Origin: an uncultured Archangium sp.
Lineage (GTDB): Bacteria; Myxococcota; Myxococcia; Myxococcales; Myxococcaceae
Length of the DNA: 5,701 bases
Assembly (NCBI GenBank): GCA_946479335.1
Contig: CAMLFP010000362.1
Span: 1-5,701, forward strand
Direction of reading: 5' to 3'
The notes below the pieces were generated by a model. It was not told where the DNA came from. It ran no database searches and saw only the letters and a list, made by a program, of their open reading frames with translations. The position numbers and the translations under genes were made by a program. Positions 1 through 5,701 of the stretch are shown here, in pieces (position 1 is the first letter of the stretch; each line of letters begins with the position of its first letter).

Positions 1-597
1 CATCCACGCCTTGAGCTGGGCGACGGTCTTCGCCCAGGTCTTGCCGGTGCGCTCCTTCACGAAGGCCTGCACCAGCGCGTCGATGAGGGCCGAGGCGCGC
101 GTGGTCAGCTCGAGCCGCTCGGTGAACTTGTCGTCTTCGCTCTCGGTCAGCAGCGCGGGGAGCTTCACCGCCTTCAGGTCGAAGAACTCCGCGTCGACCG
201 TCACCTCGAACTGCTGCTCGCCGTGCGTCAGCTGCAGCCGCGCGGTGTGGATGAGCAGCCCCCGCTGGAGCGCCTGCTTCACCAGCTTCGAGTACGGCGC
301 GGTCACGCCCTTCACCGACGCCTCCGTCACGTCGCCCGCGCCGGCGCGCAGCAGCGCCTTGCCGTGAAAGACCACCGTCACGTCTTGCCCGTTGAGTGAC
401 AGCACCGCCTCGGTCGACTCGCTCTTCCACAACAGCCACGTCAGGCACTCGCGGCCCAGCCACGTGCGGCCGCGGAGCAGCGCCTCGCGCGACTTCGCCG
501 CCTCCACCTGCGCTTCGTCTTGCGTCTCCTCGGTGGCCTGCCCGTCGACGCCGACCTCACCGCGCAGGAACGCGCGCTCTTCCTTCTTGCTGGCCAT
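1..597 (-). CDS. RdgC C-terminal-half-like protein (3' end cut by window edge)
   Basis: The frame is open for 199 codons from ATG at 597 to the left edge, without a stop, so the C-terminus is missing. After a charged, low-complexity N-terminus (about residues 1-40) comes a conserved-looking block with LGRECLTWLLW (47-57). A region from about 102 to 180 follows the order of the C-terminal half of E. coli RdgC as I remember it: a helix and turn (SKLVKQALQRG), a beta stretch (ARLQLTHGEQQFEVTVD), a DLKAVKLP segment, an acidic loop (ESEDDKF), then a helical end (LIDALVQAF). RdgC is a ring-shaped dimeric DNA-binding protein that restrains RecA. The start lies 2 bp after the stop of the RdgC N-half-like gene and has a GGAGG at 608-612, so the two are surely co-translated. 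There is no signal peptide or membrane segment, so it should be cytoplasmic. That the gene is real is close to certain; the family assignment is an inference by eye. Confidence 0.75.
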   Translation of the reverse strand, partial: MASKKEERAFLRGEVGVDGQATEETQDEAQVEAAKSREALLRGRTWLGRECLTWLLWKSESTEAVLSLNGQDVTVVFHGKALLRAGAGDVTEASVKGVTAPYSKLVKQALQRGLLIHTARLQLTHGEQQFEVTVDAEFFDLKAVKLPALLTESEDDKFTERLELTTRASALIDALVQAFVKERTGKTWAKTVAQLKAWM

Positions 598-599
598 GG

Positions 600-1199
600 T
601 CAGCGCGCCTCCACGAAGAGCTCGGGCGTGGGCGCGAGCGTGTCGATGAGCGACGGCGCGATGAACGCCGCCGGTACGCGCGGCACCAACCGCGTCTCCA
701 GCGCCGACTCGAGCACCGCCTGCACCTCGTCGATGACGGTGCGCGAGGTGGCCCACACGAAGAGGTCTCTCGACTTGAGGTCGAGGCTCACCTCGAAGGT
801 CTTGGTCGTCGGCTCCTGCTTCGCGCGCAGCATCTGCTTCAAGCCTGCCTTCTGCTCGGCGCGCTCGGCGCGGCCCGGCGCGCGGCCATTCTTCTGCTCG
901 AACTGCTGCGCCCACTGCAGCAGCGCGGCGCGCAGCGCGTTGTTCGGCACCTTCAACTTGTCGACGCGCCAGGCCCACAGCGCGTGCTCTCCGAAGAACA
1001 GCGCCGCCGACGAGAACTCGGTGAGGTCGGTGCGCTCCAGCTCCACGAAGCCCGCCGAACGCTCGTCTTCTCCCTTCGGGTTGATGGGCTCGAAGGCGGC
1101 CTTCGACAGCCCCTTCTGCAGCCAGCGCTTCACCTCTTTCGGCACGTCTTCTTCAAGACGGAAACGCGCGACGTTCACGGCCCCACGACGAATCGGCAT
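600..1199 (-). CDS. rdgC: RdgC-like protein, N-terminal half only
   Basis: This 199-residue protein lines up with the N-terminal part of RdgC (E. coli RdgC is about 303 residues). The opening GAVNVARFRL matches the first beta strand, and SAGFVELER (48-56) the 'GWV' region. The stretch KVPNNALRAALLQWAQQFEQ (82-101) matches the 'LP..V....L' helix. NGRAPGRAERAEQKAGLKQM (104-123) matches the typical basic GR..G+.EK..LK helix. DLFVWATSRTVIDEVQAVLE (145-164) matches the 'G.L.VD..S...AE....L' segment. The protein ends soon after LETRLVPRVP, where ordinary RdgC continues into its second half. ATG at 1199 is chosen because MPIRRGAVNVARF begins where RdgC begins; a TTG at 1277 would add 26 residues without matching counterpart. 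No clear Shine-Dalgarno precedes the ATG. The likely role is double-stranded DNA binding and RecA modulation in the cytoplasm, together with the downstream half. Confidence 0.8.
   Translation of the reverse strand: MPIRRGAVNVARFRLEEDVPKEVKRWLQKGLSKAAFEPINPKGEDERSAGFVELERTDLTEFSSAALFFGEHALWAWRVDKLKVPNNALRAALLQWAQQFEQKNGRAPGRAERAEQKAGLKQMLRAKQEPTTKTFEVSLDLKSRDLFVWATSRTVIDEVQAVLESALETRLVPRVPAAFIAPSLIDTLAPTPELFVEAR
608..612 (-). promoter_or_regulatory. Ribosome binding site for the RdgC C-half-like gene
   Basis: GGAGG on the minus strand lies inside the last codons of the upstream gene, 10 nt before the ATG at 597. It supports that start and reinitiation after the TGA at 602-600. Confidence 0.6.
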
Positions 1200-1319
1200 G
1201 CGCGGCTTGTCGTCGTTCGACGCGCTCAGCGTCAAGCGCTTTGCGTGCCGGTCGCGCGCGGCGTCGATTTTCTGCAAGGCAGTGCTGCGAAGCCGCGGCC
1301 TCGCCGGTATGCACCACAG
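1200..1319. other. Divergent intergenic region between the RdgC pair and the egt operon
   Basis: About 120 bp separate the two divergent starts, and promoters for both directions should lie here. I see no convincing -35/-10 pair on either strand. There is an 8-bp palindrome AAGCGCTT at 1234-1241 and a T-rich spot (ATTTTCTG) near 1267-1274, the only AT-rich patch. Neither start codon has a good Shine-Dalgarno. If the RdgC-like gene began at TTG 1277, most of this region would be coding. Confidence 0.4.
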
Positions 1320-2621
1320 ATGTCCGTCGGTGCCACCACCTCACGCGACACGCTGCTCGCGGAGCTCGCCGAAGCCCGCCGTGCGACCGACGCGCTCTTC
1401 GCGCTGGTGAAGCCGGAGGCCCTCGTCGAGCGCCCCATCTCCGAGCGGCACCGGCTCCTCTTCTACGTCGGGCACCTCGAGGCCTTCGACTGGAACCTGC
1501 TGTGGCGCGACGCGCTGTCACGCCCCTCGAAGCACGCCGCGTGGGAGCAGCTCTTCGCGTTCGGCATCGACCCCGTCGACGGGCAGCTCCCCACCGACAC
1601 GCCCGACGACTGGCCTGCGCTCGACGCCGTGAAGTCGTGGAGCGCTGCGCTGCGCGCCGACGTCGACGCGGTGGTGCGCGACGCGCCCTTCGAAGACTGG
1701 CTCGAACACGGCTGGGCTGTGCGCATCGCCCTCGAGCACCGGTGGATGCACGCGGAGACGCTCGCGTACCTCCTGCACCGGCTGCCGCACGACAAGAAGC
1801 AGGGCCGCGAAGCGCTTCACGACGTCGCGCGCCCCGCGCCGCAGAACACGCTCCTCGCCATTCCTCCCGGGCGTGCGCGGCTGGGCCGCCCCACGACGGA
1901 GCGCCACTTCGGGTGGGACAACGAGTACGGCCCGCACGAGGTCGACGTGCCGGCGTTTCGCATCCAGCGCTACCCGGTGAGCAACGCCGACTTCCTGCGC
2001 TTCATCGAAGCCGACGGCTACACCCGCCGCGCGCTGTGGACCGCCGAAGACTGGGCGTGGAAGGAGTCGCAGCGCGTGACGCACCCCGCCTTCTGGGCGC
2101 GCGTCGAGGGGCGCTGGGTGTGGAAGGCGATGTTCGAGAACGTGCCGTTGCCTCCGTCGTGGCCGGCGTGGGTGAGCCTCGCCGAAGCGCGCGCCTATGC
2201 ACGCTGGGCCGGGCGCACGTTACCCACCGAAGCGCAGTGGCACCGCGCCGCGTATGACGCCGGCCGCGCGTACCCCTGGGGTGATGAAGCGCCGCGCCCG
2301 GGCCATCACGGCAACTTCGGCTTCGCGCGGTTCGAGCCCGCGCCGGTCGACGCGCACCCGCACGGCGCCAGCGTGTTCGGCGTCGAAGATCTCCTCGGCA
2401 ACGGCTGGGAGTGGACCCGCACGCCCTTCGCGCCGTTCGACGGCTTCGAGCGCCTGCCCTTCTACCCCGGCTACTCGGCCAACTTCTTCGACGGGAAGCA
2501 CTTCGTCATGAAAGGCGGTGGCCCGCGCACCGCGCTGCCGTTACTCCGCGCGAGCTTCCGCAACTGGTTCCAGCCGCACTACCCACACGTTCACGCCGCG
2601 TTCCGGTGCGTGGAGGAATGA
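1320..2621 (+). CDS. egtB: Ergothioneine biosynthesis sulfoxide synthase EgtB
   Basis: EgtB is a non-heme iron enzyme that uses O2 to join a thiol (gamma-glutamylcysteine or cysteine) to hercynine as a sulfoxide. The 433 residues match the usual length. The DinB_2 domain spans about 10-155 and carries the iron ligands: His52 in YVGHLEAFDW, and His140 and His144 in LEHRWMHAET (HxxxHxE). Spacing is nearly identical to His51/134/138 of the mycobacterial enzyme. The SUMF1/FGE-like domain spans about 178-431, with IPPGRARLG, RYPVSNADFLRF, AGRTLPTEAQW, YPWGDE, LGNGWEW and FRNWFQPHYPH...FRC. At the C-terminus, Phe417 and Tyr421 stand where mycobacterial EgtB has Asp416 and Arg420, which bind gamma-glutamylcysteine, so cysteine may be the substrate. 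ATG 1320 is chosen because upstream sequence in this frame is only the shadow of the antisense RdgC-like gene; the Shine-Dalgarno is weak. The stop overlaps the egtD start by one base. SenA (selenoneine) is the main alternative, but no senB or senC is near. Confidence 0.93.
   Translation: MSVGATTSRDTLLAELAEARRATDALFALVKPEALVERPISERHRLLFYVGHLEAFDWNLLWRDALSRPSKHAAWEQLFAFGIDPVDGQLPTDTPDDWPALDAVKSWSAALRADVDAVVRDAPFEDWLEHGWAVRIALEHRWMHAETLAYLLHRLPHDKKQGREALHDVARPAPQNTLLAIPPGRARLGRPTTERHFGWDNEYGPHEVDVPAFRIQRYPVSNADFLRFIEADGYTRRALWTAEDWAWKESQRVTHPAFWARVEGRWVWKAMFENVPLPPSWPAWVSLAEARAYARWAGRTLPTEAQWHRAAYDAGRAYPWGDEAPRPGHHGNFGFARFEPAPVDAHPHGASVFGVEDLLGNGWEWTRTPFAPFDGFERLPFYPGYSANFFDGKHFVMKGGGPRTALPLLRASFRNWFQPHYPHVHAAFRCVEE
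2612..2616 (+). promoter_or_regulatory. Ribosome binding site for egtD and tandem ATGATG start
   Basis: GGAGG sits in the last codons of egtB. Two in-frame ATGs follow, at 2618 and 2621. The spacing (1 nt versus 4 nt) favours the second, although it is still short. TGA of egtB (2619-2621) shares its A with that ATG, which indicates translational coupling. Confidence 0.6.
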
Positions 2622-3556
2622 TGTCGCCGCTCGACGAGTCGATCCGCCGGGGTCTCACCATGCCGCAGAAGCAACTGCCGAGCGCGATGCTGTACGACGC
2701 GCTGGGCTCGATGCTCTTCGAGGCCATCACCTTCTTGCCCGAGTACGGCGTCACGCGCGCCGGCGTCGAGCTGCTGCAGCGGCACCGCGACGAGATGGTG
2801 GCGGGCGACGGCGAGCTCGAGCTGGTGGAGCTGGGGCCGGGCGCGGGGCGCAAGGCGCGGCTGCTGGTCGAGGCGGCGTTGAAGCGGCAGCCCACGGTGC
2901 ACTTCGTGGGCGTCGACGTGTCGGCGCAGGCGCTCGATGACTGCCAGTTCACGCTGGAGCAGCTCGACGGCGTGACGGTGGAGAAGGTGCAGGCCTCGTA
3001 CCTCGAAGGCCTGGAGCGCTCGGCGCACAGCCGCCGGCCCGGCGTGCGGAGGCTGGTGCTGTTCCTCGGGAGCAACCTGTCGAACTTCGATCGCCCGGAG
3101 GCGCAGCGGTTCCTCCAGGAGGTGCGCGCGCGGCTGCGGCCGGGCGACGCGCTGCTGCTGGCCACCGACCTCGACAAGGACCCCTCGCGGCTGTTGCCCG
3201 CCTACGACGACGCGCTGGGCGTCACCGCGGCCTTCGACAAGAACGCGCTGGTGCGCCTCAACCGCGAGTGGGGCGCCGATTTTCCCCTCGATGCGTTCGT
3301 GCATCGCTCGCGCTGGAACGCGCAGGCCCGCCGCGTGGAGATGCACCTCGAGGCGCAGCGCGCGCTCACCGTGCGCATCGGCGCGCTCGACCTCACCGTC
3401 ACCTTCGCGCCCGGCGAGACCATCTGGACCGAGTCGAGCCACCGCTTCTCCCTCGACGAGCTGCGCACCTGGGCCGCGGAGGCCGGGTTCTCCATCGCGC
3501 GCCAGTGGCTCAACGACGCGTGGCCGTTCGCGCAGACGTTCCTCACCGTCACTTGA
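2621..3556 (+). CDS. egtD: L-histidine N-alpha-methyltransferase EgtD
   Basis: EgtD methylates the alpha-amino group of histidine three times with S-adenosylmethionine, giving hercynine (histidine betaine), the substrate of EgtB. The 311 residues are close to the mycobacterial enzyme (321). The SAM-binding part shows ELGPGAGRKARLL (70-82) and FVGVDVS (95-101). The rest has the family hallmarks LPEYGVTRAG, FLGSNLSNF, LLLATDLDKDPSRLLPAYDD and WGADFPLDAF. The histidine-binding set of M. smegmatis EgtD (Tyr39, Tyr56, Asn166, Tyr206, Met252, Glu282, Ser284) appears conserved as Tyr25, Tyr42, Asn155, Tyr195, Met241, Glu271 and Ser273. The last five share a constant offset of 11. This supports histidine rather than another amino acid as substrate. 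The enzyme is cytoplasmic and co-translated with egtB. The start could be one codon earlier, at 2618. Confidence 0.95.
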   Translation: MSPLDESIRRGLTMPQKQLPSAMLYDALGSMLFEAITFLPEYGVTRAGVELLQRHRDEMVAGDGELELVELGPGAGRKARLLVEAALKRQPTVHFVGVDVSAQALDDCQFTLEQLDGVTVEKVQASYLEGLERSAHSRRPGVRRLVLFLGSNLSNFDRPEAQRFLQEVRARLRPGDALLLATDLDKDPSRLLPAYDDALGVTAAFDKNALVRLNREWGADFPLDAFVHRSRWNAQARRVEMHLEAQRALTVRIGALDLTVTFAPGETIWTESSHRFSLDELRTWAAEAGFSIARQWLNDAWPFAQTFLTVT

Positions 3557-3562
3557 AAGGAG
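3556..3562 (+). promoter_or_regulatory. Strong ribosome binding site for the DUF427 gene
   Basis: AAAGGAG begins at the last base of the egtD stop codon and lies 6 nt before the ATG at 3569. It is the best Shine-Dalgarno in the window, so the small third gene is probably translated well. Confidence 0.75.
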
Positions 3563-3568
3563 CACCCC

Positions 3569-3856
3569 ATGAAACGCGCTGAATGGAAGGGCACCGTGCT
3601 GGCCGAGTCGGACGACATCGTCACCGTGGAGGGCAACGCGTACTTCCCCGCGGCGTCGCTGACCCGCGCGCACTTCAAGGACAGCCCGCAGCACACCGTC
3701 TGCCCGTGGAAGGGCACCGCCAGCTACTACGACGTGGTGGTGGGCGATGACGTGAACGCGGGCGCCGCCTGGTACTACCCGACGCCCAAAGACGCCGCGA
3801 AGCACATCACCGGCCGCGTCGCGTTCTGGAAGGGCGTCACCGTGCGCGACGTGTGA
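3569..3856 (+). CDS. DUF427 (NTP_transf_9) domain protein
   Basis: This 95-residue protein is essentially one DUF427 domain, the usual size for stand-alone members. The visible family hallmarks are LAESDD (11-16), EGNAYFP (21-27), HTVCPWKGTASYYDV (42-56), WYYPTPKDAAKHI (68-80) and VAFW (84-87). The Pfam name NTP_transf_9 reflects a proposed relationship only; I know of no established biochemical function for the bacterial family. Cys45 in TxCPWKG and the tyrosines around 53-54 and 69-70 are the most family-typical residues here. There is no signal peptide or membrane segment. It sits 12 bp after egtD with a strong ribosome binding site, so it is very likely the third gene of the egt operon. 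A part in thiol or ergothioneine metabolism is guilt by association only. Confidence 0.9.
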   Translation: MKRAEWKGTVLAESDDIVTVEGNAYFPAASLTRAHFKDSPQHTVCPWKGTASYYDVVVGDDVNAGAAWYYPTPKDAAKHITGRVAFWKGVTVRDV

Positions 3857-3919
3857 AGAGTGGCGATCTGGACCTCGGGCTGCACTCCCACACGTCGAGA
3901 ACCCGCCTTCGCTGCACGC

Positions 3920-3950
3920 TTGATCTCGCCCGGGGCGGGCACGCTATGAG
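3920..3950 (+). promoter_or_regulatory. Possible promoter for the peptidoglycan-binding protein, maybe leaderless
   Basis: TTGATC (3920-3925) and TATGAG (3945-3950) each match 4 of 6 bases of the sigma-70 consensus, with a long 19-bp spacer. The spacer contains a GCCCG-GGG-CGGGC inverted repeat (3928-3940). The -10-like box lies 6 nt before the ATG at 3957, so transcription could start at or next to that ATG. No Shine-Dalgarno is visible, which agrees with a leaderless mRNA, but the match is weak in such GC-rich DNA. Confidence 0.3.
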
Positions 3951-3956
3951 CGATGA

Positions 3957-5435
3957 ATGACCACCCGCCTCACGCGCAACGAGTTCACGACCGCCCTGCA
4001 GGACAAGCGCATCGACGTCGCCGAGGCGAAGGCTGACCCGAAGCTGGCGGGCCTCGACGTCGCGAAGGCAGACCTGAACCACGACGGGAAGATCTCCGGT
4101 GCGGCCGAGGCGAGCGCGCTCTTCAAGGAGGTCGACCGGTACGACCGCAACGGCGACGCGGGCTCCATCGACACCACCAACGCGCAGAGCCCCGCGGCGG
4201 CGTTCGCGACGGCCGCGATGGCGCGCGCGGTGTTCGATGTCGTCGAGCCGGGTGCACTCGCTCCGAAGGACGCCGCCCTCAAGAACGGGTTGCCCGCCGC
4301 GGCGCTGCCGGTGAAGCGCGGCGCGAACGGCGATGCGGCCGTCGCGGTGCAGTACGCGCTGGCGCGGCTCGGCGTCGACGTCGGCACCGTCGATGGCCAG
4401 TTCGGCCCCGGCACCGAGCGCGCGGTGAAGGCCTTCCAGACCTCCGCGGGGCTCACCGCGACCGGCGTCGTCGACGCTGCGACCGTGAAGGCGCTCGACG
4501 CGAAGCTGGCGGCGACCGACCTCCGCGTTCCCGCCGCGCGCAGCGGCGACGCGCTCGCGTTCCTCCAGAAGGCCGCGGTCGACCTGCCGAAGCTCTCGCC
4601 GCTCACCGGCCCCGCGACGTGGAGCAACCCCGCCGTGCAGCAGAAGTACGGCGAGTTCGTCGCGGCCTACTGGCCGGTGCTGAAGGACAACCGCTTCGAG
4701 TCTGACTGCAAGACGCTCTCGCTCTTCATGATGGATGCCTTCCGCGTGAAGGTGCAGAGCGACCTCGGCGTGACGCTGCCGAAGCCGAAGGGCCTGCCCG
4801 ACGTGAAGTGGGACGTGGGCACCGCCGCCAACCCGCGCGGGTACTTCAGCCGCTTCGAGAACCTCCGCACCGTGCGCCCCGGGTACGAGCACGCGCAGGC
4901 GATTCAGCGCCTCGACCCCAACGCCTCGATGCTCGCCGGCGTCAACGCGCGCTACCCGAACGTCGACGCCAACATGGCCTCGCGCGCCGTCAGCGTCACC
5001 GCCCCGTGGGACCTCGCGCACGACAACGGCGGCGACGAGACCATCCCCGAGGTGCCGGTGCAGAGCATGAAGCCCGGCGACGTCATCTTCATCGACCACA
5101 CCGGCGACGGGCACGTCGACCACATGGCCAACGTCATCTCCGTGAACCGCGACGCCGCGGGCCAGGTGACGTCGATGGTGCTGGCCACCGGCAGCTACGA
5201 CGACATGAAAGACGCCAACGGCGCCACCGCGCCCAACGGCCTCGGCGAGGTGAACAACTACGCCGAGGAGGTGACGGTGTCGTTCGACGCCGCCGGGAAG
5301 GTGACGGGCTCGAAGGTGACGTGGAGCTCCGAGCCCTCGTGGCTGGTCGACGGCCGCTACTCCGCGCGCACCTTGCTGATGGAGATGCGGCCCAACGGGC
5401 GCATCTCGGTGGGGCGCTGGGCGCAGCCGGGCTGA
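3957..5435 (+). CDS. Peptidoglycan-binding protein with EF-hand-like N-terminus and NlpC/P60- or CHAP-like C-terminus
   Basis: This 492-residue protein has three recognisable parts. Near the N-terminus, ADLNHDGKISGAAE (38-51) resembles an EF-hand loop (Asp39, Asn41, Asp43, Lys45, Ser47), though the glutamate falls at position 13, not 12. DRYDRNGD (60-67) may be a degenerate second loop. A PG_binding_1 domain (about 118-182) follows, with VKRGANGDAAVAVQYALARL, DGQFGPGTERAVKAFQ, and TGVVDAATVKAL. The C-terminal part (about 225-475) has SDCKTLSLFMMDAF with Cys251, then MKPGDVIFIDH and GHVDHMANVISV with His386 and His389. This is the Cys/His order of NlpC/P60 or CHAP hydrolases, with an unusually long 138 residues between Cys251 and His389. 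It may cut or bind peptidoglycan. No signal peptide is present, and an in-frame TGA directly before the ATG rules out an upstream start. The hydrolase assignment is moderate; the peptidoglycan-binding domain is secure. It is probably transcribed apart from the egt operon, 100 bp away. Confidence 0.88.
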   Translation: MTTRLTRNEFTTALQDKRIDVAEAKADPKLAGLDVAKADLNHDGKISGAAEASALFKEVDRYDRNGDAGSIDTTNAQSPAAAFATAAMARAVFDVVEPGALAPKDAALKNGLPAAALPVKRGANGDAAVAVQYALARLGVDVGTVDGQFGPGTERAVKAFQTSAGLTATGVVDAATVKALDAKLAATDLRVPAARSGDALAFLQKAAVDLPKLSPLTGPATWSNPAVQQKYGEFVAAYWPVLKDNRFESDCKTLSLFMMDAFRVKVQSDLGVTLPKPKGLPDVKWDVGTAANPRGYFSRFENLRTVRPGYEHAQAIQRLDPNASMLAGVNARYPNVDANMASRAVSVTAPWDLAHDNGGDETIPEVPVQSMKPGDVIFIDHTGDGHVDHMANVISVNRDAAGQVTSMVLATGSYDDMKDANGATAPNGLGEVNNYAEEVTVSFDAAGKVTGSKVTWSSEPSWLVDGRYSARTLLMEMRPNGRISVGRWAQPG

Positions 5436-5436
5436 G

Positions 5437-5701
5437 TCAGCGCTCCAGCACCTCGAGCTTGAGCGTGTCTGACGCGGGCTTGCGCGATGACCGCGACCAG
5501 GTCGCGCGCACCAGACCGCGCTGACCGGAGTTTCCACGACACGAGAGGAACGCCTCGGCCGCGCACGCGTCGAGCGACAACAGCTCGCAGCGCTGCCACT
5601 TCCGCTCGCTCGCGAACTGTGCGCGCTGCGCCGCCTCGCACCGCGCGCGCTCCTGCTTCACCCGGGTGTCGGAGCATTCCAAGGCCGCTGCGGGTGCGCC
5701 C
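5437..5701 (-). CDS. Small cysteine-rich, probably exported protein (5' end cut by window edge)
   Basis: On the minus strand the frame is open from the right edge to a TGA at 5439-5437, giving 87 visible residues. The visible start GAPAAALECSDTR looks like the end of a signal peptide with an Ala-x-Ala cleavage site, followed by a charged mature part. Five cysteines (visible residues 9, 21, 38, 46, 54) lie in a helical, Arg/Glu/Gln-rich region, and the last 33 residues are cysteine-free and basic. This suggests a small periplasmic or extracellular disulfide-containing protein. A TTG at 5682 could serve as a start, but it would discard the signal-like stretch, so the true start is probably outside the window. 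I do not recognise a family. The gene converges with the peptidoglycan-binding protein gene, with one base between the two stops. Confidence 0.6.
   Translation of the reverse strand, partial: GAPAAALECSDTRVKQERARCEAAQRAQFASERKWQRCELLSLDACAAEAFLSCRGNSGQRGLVRATWSRSSRKPASDTLKLEVLER

Noticed and set aside
1230..1235. TTGACG on the minus strand as a -35 box for the RdgC-like gene.
   Set aside because: The -10 position 17 bp downstream reads CGACAA, with no consensus match, and would lie almost on the start codon.
396..1319. An upstream extension of the egtB frame by 308 residues.
   Set aside because: The extension is Arg/Ala/Leu-rich and lies antisense to the RdgC-like genes. Family similarity begins only after the ATG at 1320.
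520..1410. A 296-residue plus-strand frame opposite the RdgC-like gene.
   Set aside because: It is Ser/Arg/Ala-rich without domain features and overlaps the real minus-strand gene and the egtB start.
2591..3805. A 404-residue open frame on the minus strand across egtD and the DUF427 gene.
   Set aside because: It is antisense to two recognisable genes and has a biased composition with no motif.
3879..3917. Direct repeat GCTGCAC (3879-3885 and 3911-3917), 32 bp apart, as operator sites.
   Set aside because: Seven bases repeated twice in GC-rich sequence is not significant without conservation or a known regulator.
3928..3940. GCCCG-GGG-CGGGC inverted repeat as a terminator for the egt operon.
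   Set aside because: The stem has only 5 bp and no T-tract follows. It lies in the spacer of the putative promoter and is expected by chance in GC-rich DNA.
3837..5537. A 566-residue open frame on the minus strand, antisense to the peptidoglycan-binding protein gene.
   Set aside because: Its product is low-complexity, rich in Arg, Val, His and Gly, without domains. The plus strand has clear domains, so this is a GC-driven shadow.

Overview
The window is high-GC DNA, with long open antisense frames and strong G/C preference at third codon positions. It probably comes from a delta-proteobacterial or Myxococcota-type chromosome. That placement is an inference from base composition, from the two-part RdgC-like gene pair and from the general style of the proteins; no rRNA or other taxonomic marker is present. 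I see no mobile element, CRISPR array, tRNA or rRNA.

Left part, minus strand (1-1199): two tightly linked genes read leftwards. The first (1199-600) encodes a 199-residue protein resembling the N-terminal half of the recombination-associated protein RdgC. The second (from 597, running off the left edge) resembles the C-terminal half of RdgC. Two bases separate them, so the locus looks like an RdgC split into two co-translated polypeptides.

Middle part, plus strand (1320-3856): a compact three-gene operon diverges from the RdgC pair across about 120 bp. Its first two genes are an EgtB-type sulfoxide synthase and an EgtD-type histidine N-alpha-trimethyltransferase, overlapping by one base. EgtD turns histidine into hercynine, and EgtB adds the sulfur from a thiol substrate. 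The third gene, 12 bp downstream, encodes a small DUF427 protein whose role in this context is unknown. No egtA, egtC or egtE lies in the window. The EgtB C-terminus lacks the residues that hold gamma-glutamylcysteine in the mycobacterial enzyme, which fits a shortened route using cysteine directly.

Right part (3957-5435, plus strand): a 492-residue protein has a calcium-binding-like N-terminus, a peptidoglycan-binding domain and a C-terminal region with a Cys/His arrangement like NlpC/P60 or CHAP cell-wall hydrolases. It has no signal peptide. A minus-strand gene enters from the right edge and ends one base from its stop. That gene's visible part is a small cysteine-rich, probably exported protein.
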